From contig JAPPKR010000214.1 in assembly GCA_028819835.1 (NCBI GenBank), positions 1-10,798 of the forward strand: a DNA stretch of 10,798 nt, read 5' to 3'. The stretch is from a bacterium (GTDB taxonomy: Bacteria; Actinomycetota; Acidimicrobiia; UBA5794; ZC4RG35). Positions 6,407 through 10,798 of this stretch are shown here, one piece after another (positions within the stretch are counted from its first letter, which is position 1; each line of letters opens with the position of its first letter). Below the pieces are notes generated by a model. The model saw only the letters and a list, made by a program, of their open reading frames with translations. It was not told the DNA's origin and did no database searches. A program made the translations under genes and the position numbers.

Positions 6407-8647
6407 ATGCCCGAAGACCTGCCTACCGCCTCCCCCGATGACGACTTCCCGGGGGTGATCGGACCCGATTTTCGCACCTCGACGCCCTGGTGGCCGCCGA
6501 TGGAGAACGACGCCCGCGGCAAACCCGATGTGGTGGTAGTGGTGTTGGACGACGTGGGGTTCGCCGGGCTGGGGTGCTACGGAGCGGAGATCGACACGCC
6601 CACCATCGACTCCCTGGCCACCGGCGGCATCCGCTTCAACGACTTCAACGTCACTCCCCTGTGCTCTCCCACCCGGGCCTGTCTCCTCACCGGGCGGAAC
6701 CACCACAGCGTGGGGATGGCGTACCTCTCCAACGTCGACTCGGGCTTCCCCGGCTACCGGGGCCGGGTCACCGAGTCGGCGGCCACCATGGCCGAGGTGC
6801 TGCAAGGCGCCGGATACGCCACCCTGGCCATCGGAAAGTGGCACCTCGCTCCCCTGGAGGACACGACCGCGGTCGGCCCCTACGACCAGTGGCCCCTGGG
6901 CCGGGGCTTCGGCCGCTACTACGGGTTCCTGGACGCGCTGACCGACCACTTCTACCCCGACGTGGTCGAGGACAACCACCGGGTGGACCCCCCCGGAAGG
7001 CCCGAGGACGGCTACCACCTCACAGAGGACCTGATCGACCACTCCATCTCCTACATAAGAGACCAGGTCTCGGTCAAGCCCGAACAGCCCTTCTTCCTGT
7101 ACCTGTCCTTCGGGACGGCCCACTGCCCCCACCAGGCGCCCCAGGAGTATCTCGACAAGTACCGGGGCCGCTACGACGAGGGATGGGACGTGATCCGCGA
7201 GCGCCGGTTCCGGCGCCAGAAGGAACTGGGCATCATCCCCCCCGACGCGGTCCTGGCGCCCCTCAACCCGGGAGTCGAGGAGTGGGCGAACCTCACGTCC
7301 GACCAACAGCGCCTGTTCGCCCGCTTCCAGGAGGCGTACGCGGCGATGCTCGATCACACCGACGCCGAGTTGGGGAGGCTGGTGGAGTTCCTCGACTCGA
7401 TCGGGCGCCTCGACAACACCATCATCGTGGTCCTCTCCGACAACGGCGCCAGCCAGGAGGGAGGACCGGACGGGGGCGCCGACATCGTCACCTACGAGGA
7501 GGACCGGTTCTGCACGGTCGAGTTCAACCTGGAACGCTTCGACACCATCGGCGGGCCCCACTCGCAGACCAACATCCCCTGGGGATGGGCACAGGCCGCC
7601 AACACACCCCTGCGGTGGTACAAGCAGAACACCTACGCAGGCGGGGTGCGAACTCCCCTGGTCATCTCCTGGCCGGACGGAATCGCCGACGCCGGTGCCG
7701 TCCGGGCCCAGTTCGTGCACGCCATCGACATCGCCCCCACCCTTTTCGACCTGGTGGGGGTGACCCCGAAGGCTTCCTACAACGGCGTGGAGCAGATGCC
7801 CTATCACGGCGCCAGCATCCGCCGGGTACTAGACGACGCCGACTCTCCGCCGGCAAGGGACCGCCAGTACTTCGAGATGATCGGGCATAGGGCCATGTGG
7901 CAGGACGGGTGGAAGGCCCTGGCACGGCACCGCCGCAACGAACCCTTCGAGGACGACCCCTGGGAGTTGTACCACATCGACTCGGACTTCTCCGAGTGCA
8001 AAGACCTCGCAGCCGACCACCCCGACCTCCTTGCCGACCTGGTAGGCCAGTGGACCGAGGAGGCGGGGCGGTACTCGGTGTTCCCCCTCGACGACCGCTA
8101 CCTGGCCGTGCGCGCCTCTACCTTCCAGACGCCGGGGTCGCCCAGAGCCCGCGACACCTTCACCTACCTGGGAGGCGCCACCCGCGTCCCCGGCGGCGTC
8201 ACCCCCCTCGTCTTCAACCGCTCCTTCTCGATCACCGCCCGGGTCGACCCGATCTCAGAGACGGACCAAGGAGTCCTAGTGGCGGTGGGCGACACCAGCG
8301 GCGGGTACGTCCTGTACCTGGCCGAGGGCCGGCTGGTATTCGAGTACTGCTACCTCGGAGACCGCCAGACCCTGTCGTCCGCGCCCGGGTCGGTGAAACC
8401 CGGCGCCACCGAGTTGGCCTTCCGGTTCGAGCGCACCGGCGACTACCGGGGAACCGGACGCCTGGAGGCAAACGGGGAGGTGCTGTGCGAGCAGGCCATG
8501 TCCGACATGGCGCAGGGCATGATCTCCTGGGGTTCGTTGAGCGTCGGCGCCGACACCCTCTCTCCGGTCAGCGACTCCTACGAAGGCGAGTTCCCATTCA
8601 GCGGGAACATCGAACTCGTCGAGTTCGGCCTGGCGGACCGCGGGTAG
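6407..8647 (+). CDS. type I (formylglycine-dependent) sulfatase
   Basis: A 746-residue enzyme hydrolysing sulfate esters. The signature CSPTRACLLTGR puts the formylglycine precursor at Cys86, with Arg90 following. Other expected site residues are visible: Asp48/Asp49 (LDDVGF), Lys144 and His146 (IGKWHLAP), His239 (GTAHCPH), Asp345/Asn346 (LSDNGAS) and Lys406 (RWYKQNTYAGG). The alkaline-phosphatase-like core covers about 40-560. About 601-741 is a beta-rich extra domain that looks like a LamG or jelly-roll module, which may bind carbohydrate. There is no signal peptide, so a cytoplasmic location is suggested. A formylglycine-generating enzyme must be encoded elsewhere. ATG 6407 leaves a short stretch before the family-type DFPGVIG; ATG 6371 is an alternative that would place the palindrome inside the gene. 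The sulfated substrate is unknown. Confidence 0.9.
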   Translation: MPEDLPTASPDDDFPGVIGPDFRTSTPWWPPMENDARGKPDVVVVVLDDVGFAGLGCYGAEIDTPTIDSLATGGIRFNDFNVTPLCSPTRACLLTGRNHHSVGMAYLSNVDSGFPGYRGRVTESAATMAEVLQGAGYATLAIGKWHLAPLEDTTAVGPYDQWPLGRGFGRYYGFLDALTDHFYPDVVEDNHRVDPPGRPEDGYHLTEDLIDHSISYIRDQVSVKPEQPFFLYLSFGTAHCPHQAPQEYLDKYRGRYDEGWDVIRERRFRRQKELGIIPPDAVLAPLNPGVEEWANLTSDQQRLFARFQEAYAAMLDHTDAELGRLVEFLDSIGRLDNTIIVVLSDNGASQEGGPDGGADIVTYEEDRFCTVEFNLERFDTIGGPHSQTNIPWGWAQAANTPLRWYKQNTYAGGVRTPLVISWPDGIADAGAVRAQFVHAIDIAPTLFDLVGVTPKASYNGVEQMPYHGASIRRVLDDADSPPARDRQYFEMIGHRAMWQDGWKALARHRRNEPFEDDPWELYHIDSDFSECKDLAADHPDLLADLVGQWTEEAGRYSVFPLDDRYLAVRASTFQTPGSPRARDTFTYLGGATRVPGGVTPLVFNRSFSITARVDPISETDQGVLVAVGDTSGGYVLYLAEGRLVFEYCYLGDRQTLSSAPGSVKPGATELAFRFERTGDYRGTGRLEANGEVLCEQAMSDMAQGMISWGSLSVGADTLSPVSDSYEGEFPFSGNIELVEFGLADRG

Positions 8648-8662
8648 ATCCGGGAGGAAAGC

Positions 8663-8791
8663 TTGTGGGACCGGGTCGCGAAAAAAGAGGACGCTGAAGT
8701 GTTGCCAATGTCACAGGCCCCGATGCACATTGGGAGGGTCGAACACCTCCCGGTCCGCTCCGGCGCCGCTCGGACCGCACGGACACTGTGA
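8663..8791 (+). CDS. possible small ORF, 42 residues, unknown function
   Basis: GGGAGG (8652-8657) is the clearest Shine-Dalgarno on the plus strand in this part of the window and lies 5 bases before a TTG at 8663, 15 bp after the sulfatase stop. The frame runs 42 codons to TGA (8789-8791) and begins MWDRVAKKEDAEVLPMSQAP. The peptide is hydrophilic, with no membrane segment or recognised motif. The same Shine-Dalgarno could instead serve GTG 8665, which gives only ten codons. It could be a genuine small protein coupled to the sulfatase, or the broken 5' end of a longer lost gene. I do not recognise it. Confidence 0.3.
   Translation: MWDRVAKKEDAEVLPMSQAPMHIGRVEHLPVRSGAARTARTL
8732..8777. other. 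two adjoining hairpins in the sulfatase-thiolase gap
   Basis: GGGAGG (8732-8737) pairs with CCTCCC (8746-8751), and CGGTCCG (8751-8757) pairs with CGGACCG (8771-8777). Neither is followed by a T-run, so intrinsic termination is doubtful on the plus strand. They overlap the small ORF. Chance is possible at this GC content. Confidence 0.25.
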
Positions 8792-8902
8792 AGCGAGGTC
8801 ATATTCCCAGAACGCGCCCCCGGCGGCGACCGCCCAAGCGCGTCCTGACCAACTGGTGGTGGAGGCGGGGGTGGGCCCATCGGATAATTCCGCGCACTGG
8901 TT

Positions 8903-8930
8903 TTTCGCGGGATAGGTCTCGGTTTCGCGG
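8903..8930. promoter_or_regulatory. direct repeat TTTCGCGG x2 spaced 20 bp, upstream of thiolase-like operon
   Basis: TTTCGCGG occurs at 8903-8910 and 8923-8930, start to start 20 bp, which is about two helical turns. The first copy also pairs with CCGCG at 8890-8894. The pair sits 37-64 bases before the GTG of the thiolase-like gene and could bind an activator or repressor. A GATAAT box at 8883-8888 is the only promoter-like hexamer nearby, with no -35. Apart from these elements, the small ORF and the hairpins, I see nothing in 8648-8966. Confidence 0.3.
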
Positions 8931-8966
8931 TTTACCGGTCTGCCGGCTGATCCTCTCTCCGGTCCC

Positions 8967-10181
8967 GTGACCCCTTCTGCAGACAACGCGGTGCTGGTGG
9001 CCGGGGTCGGCATGACCCCCTTCGTCGGCTTCCGGAACGACGCAAGCGTGCGGGACATGGTGGCCGAGGCCGCCCGGGCGGCCCTCCTCGACGCCGGGCT
9101 CGGATCCTCTTCGCCGATTGACATGGGGGTGGCCGCCTACGAGAGCGACCACTTCAACCGCCAGATGAGCCTCGGTCAGGTCCTCTCGGACACCGTGGGA
9201 CTCACAGGCAAACAGGTGATGCGCGTGGAGGGAGGCGGCGCCACCGGGGCGCTCGCCATCCGCGCCGGCGTGATGGCGCTCCGCTCCGGAGAGGCCCGCT
9301 CGGTCCTGGTTTTCGGCGGGGAGACCAACGGGCGTTCGGTCGACCGGGCCACCGCCATCGAGATCCTGGCCCTCTCCGCCGACTTCGAGTGGGAGACCCC
9401 GCTGTTCGGAACCTTCGCCGCCCCCTACGCGCTGATGATCACCGAGCACATGCGCCGCTACGGCACCACCGCGGAACAGTTCGCCGAGATAGCGGTCAAG
9501 AACCGCCGCATGGCCCTCGACAACCCCCTCGCCCACCGGGGAATGTCTATAACGGTGGAGGACGTCCGGTCATCGGCGCCCCTCTCGGACCCCTACCGGC
9601 TCTTCGACGCAAGCCTTCTGAGCGACGGTGCGGCGGCCGTGCTGCTCGCCACCGAGGACTGGGCCGAACAGCAGTCCCCCACTTTCAGGGACCGCCCGCC
9701 CGTGGCCATCCTGGGAAGCGGATCCGCCACCGACCGCCCCCGCCTCTCTGACCGGTCCGAAGAGATGTTCCCCCACTTCGCGGCCAAACGGGAAGCCGCC
9801 GCGCAGGCATACCAGGCGGCGGGCGTCGACAACCCTCCCGACCAGATAGACCTCGCCGAGGTCTACGACTCCTTCAGCGGCGCGGAACTCCAGGCCTACG
9901 AGGACCTGGGCCTATGCCGGGTCGGCCACGGAGGACAGGCCGCCGCGGAGGGACGGTTCGATCAGGGAGGCCAGGTGGTGGTGAACCCTTCCGGAGGCCT
10001 CATGGGGCGGGGCTCGGCGGTGGGCGCCACCGGGATAGCCCAGGCGGTGGAGGTCGTCTCCCAGCTCCGGGGAGAGGTCGCCGCCGCCCGCCAGGTCCCC
10101 GGCGCCCGCATCGGGATCACCGACACCCACGCCGGGGTGGGATCCCTCAGCGTGGTGAACGTCTTCGGGAGAGTGGGCTGA
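8967..10181 (+). CDS. thiolase-fold protein without the canonical catalytic triad (Ltp2/SCP-x thiolase-like)
   Basis: A 404-residue protein with the duplicated thiolase fold: N-terminal half about 8-235 and C-terminal half about 244-402. Typical landmarks are VLVAGVGMTPF, VLVFGGET, SDGAAAVLLAT, DLAEVYDSFSGAEL and the GATG loop at 353-356. The thiolase nucleophile Cys is missing: VEGGGATG at 88-95 occupies its place. The His of the GHP motif is also lost (GRGSAVG, about 347-353), and so is the late Cys (DTHAGVGS, 386-393). It is therefore unlikely to be a Claisen thiolase. Known thiolase-fold relatives that pair with DUF35 proteins, such as the side-chain aldolase Ltp2, lack this Cys too, so a retro-aldolase or acyl-CoA-binding role is the best inference. 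Start is GTG 8967 with no Shine-Dalgarno; its stop overlaps the next gene as TGATG. Confidence 0.8.
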   Translation: MTPSADNAVLVAGVGMTPFVGFRNDASVRDMVAEAARAALLDAGLGSSSPIDMGVAAYESDHFNRQMSLGQVLSDTVGLTGKQVMRVEGGGATGALAIRAGVMALRSGEARSVLVFGGETNGRSVDRATAIEILALSADFEWETPLFGTFAAPYALMITEHMRRYGTTAEQFAEIAVKNRRMALDNPLAHRGMSITVEDVRSSAPLSDPYRLFDASLLSDGAAAVLLATEDWAEQQSPTFRDRPPVAILGSGSATDRPRLSDRSEEMFPHFAAKREAAAQAYQAAGVDNPPDQIDLAEVYDSFSGAELQAYEDLGLCRVGHGGQAAAEGRFDQGGQVVVNPSGGLMGRGSAVGATGIAQAVEVVSQLRGEVAAARQVPGARIGITDTHAGVGSLSVVNVFGRVG

Positions 10182-10657
10182 TGCGGGTAACGGGAACAGA
10201 ACGGGACAGGAGCCCCGACGGGCGGCCCATCTACCTGCTTGGTGTGGAGATGGCCCAGCGCCATCGCCATGCGGTGGGATCCTCCAGCCCCTTCTTTGAG
10301 GGCCTGGAACAAGGCGTCCTCCGCGCCACCCGTTGCGAGGACTGCGGAGCGTCCTGGTTCCCTCCCCGCCGGTTCTGCGAGACCGACCTCACCGAGACCG
10401 ATTGGTACGATCTCCCTGGGACCGGAACGGTGGTGGCGGCGACCCTGGTGCACAGCCCCCCGCCGTTCGGAGGCATCGATCCCCCCTATGTTCTGGCCTC
10501 GATCCGCCTGGACGGGGTGAAAGGAGGCATAACCCACCGGGTGATCGGCGCCGAGACGCCCGAGCACGGTGCGGCGGTCACCGTGAAATTCATCGACGAG
10601 GCTCCCGCCCATCCCCTCCTAGCATTCGCCTTCGCAATCGAAGGAGCAGCGCCATGA
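10181..10657 (+). CDS. DUF35 zinc-ribbon/OB-fold protein, partner of the thiolase-like protein
   Basis: A 158-residue acyl-CoA-associated protein. After an N-terminal helical region (about 24-46) comes a rubredoxin-like zinc ribbon, CEDCGASWFPPRRFC (52-66), then an OB-fold (about 78-140: GTVVAATLVHSPPPFGG, YVLASIRLDG, GAAVTVKFID). Members usually have two CxxC pairs. Here Cys52, Cys55 and Cys66 are present but the fourth position (about 69) is Asp, so metal binding may be altered or lost. ATG 10181 overlaps the thiolase-like stop by one base, with GGAGAG (10168-10173) 7 bases upstream, and its own stop overlaps the next start as ATGA. Such proteins are known to sit beside thiolase-fold enzymes and form a channelling complex; here that is inferred from gene order. 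Confidence 0.85.
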   Translation: MRVTGTERDRSPDGRPIYLLGVEMAQRHRHAVGSSSPFFEGLEQGVLRATRCEDCGASWFPPRRFCETDLTETDWYDLPGTGTVVAATLVHSPPPFGGIDPPYVLASIRLDGVKGGITHRVIGAETPEHGAAVTVKFIDEAPAHPLLAFAFAIEGAAP

Positions 10658-10798
10658 CCCGCCCGGTCGGGATCGAGATTTTCTACTGGCTGGACAGCTG
10701 GTACGACGACCAATCGGCGGTCTTCCACAAGGCCGCCGAGGCCGGCTACGACGGGGTGGAGATGTCGTTCGTGGCCGGGACCGATGTGGGAGTCCGCG
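10654..10798 (+). CDS. sugar-phosphate isomerase/epimerase-like TIM-barrel protein, 3'-truncated by window edge
   Basis: Only the first 48 codons are present. The start MTRPVGIEIFYWLDSWYDD, followed by a helix and AAEAGYDGVEMSF, is the usual first beta strand, helix and second strand of xylose-isomerase-like TIM barrels (COG1082 type), which isomerise, epimerise or dehydrate sugars and related compounds. AAGGAG (10641-10646) lies 7 bases before ATG 10654, and ATGA overlaps the DUF35 stop, so it is the third gene of the operon. The function cannot be narrowed from this fragment. Confidence 0.75.
   Translation, partial: MTRPVGIEIFYWLDSWYDDQSAVFHKAAEAGYDGVEMSFVAGTDVGVR

Noticed and set aside
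6361..6522. 54-codon N-terminal extension of the enolase-superfamily protein
   Set aside because: The extension runs through the divergent sulfatase start and shows no domain homology; the capping domain begins naturally after ATG 6360.
6365..7807. 480-codon minus-strand frame opposite the sulfatase
   Set aside because: Shadow of the sulfatase reading frame; no recognisable domain.
8711..8966. tRNA or structured RNA in the sulfatase-thiolase gap
   Set aside because: GGGTCGAACA at 8736-8745 faintly recalls a T-arm, but no acceptor, anticodon or D-arm pairing could be traced.

Overview
This high-GC window most likely comes from an actinobacterium. The clues are the GC-rich coding, several starts that look leaderless (a -10-like box a few bases before ATG and no Shine-Dalgarno), GTG and TTG starts, and a lipoprotein with an alanine/threonine/proline linker of the kind often seen in Acidimicrobiia. 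The class-level guess is inference. No rRNA, tRNA, CRISPR array, phage gene or transposase is visible.

Layout. 1-830 (+) is the C-terminal two thirds of a YcaD-type MFS transporter cut by the window edge. 901-2565 (+) is a thiamine-pyrophosphate enzyme of the acetolactate-synthase-like family. It converges on 2680-4092 (-), a YnjB-type ABC substrate-binding lipoprotein, with a perfect 14-bp hairpin between them serving as a two-way terminator. 4093-4400 carries the lipoprotein promoter and RBS, a decayed copy of the 3' end of an enolase-superfamily gene, and the vapBC promoter. 4401-5108 (+) is a VapBC toxin-antitoxin pair. 5143-6360 (-) is an intact mandelate-racemase-subgroup enolase-superfamily enzyme, divergent from a formylglycine-type sulfatase at 6407-8647 (+), with a palindrome in the 46-bp gap. 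8648-8966 has no confident gene, though it holds a possible small ORF. 8967-10798 (+) starts a tight operon: a thiolase-fold protein without the usual catalytic residues, a DUF35 zinc-ribbon/OB-fold partner, and the N-terminus of a sugar-phosphate isomerase/epimerase-like TIM-barrel protein.

The content reads as a catabolic accessory region (sulfate-ester hydrolysis, sugar-acid-type dehydration or racemization, uptake and efflux, CoA-ester or aldol chemistry) interrupted by a small selfish module. The points most worth a second look are the non-canonical thiolase/DUF35/TIM-barrel operon, the fossil enolase tail on the far side of vapBC, and the divergent sulfatase/enolase pair with its candidate operator. 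No single pathway is proven by the sequence.
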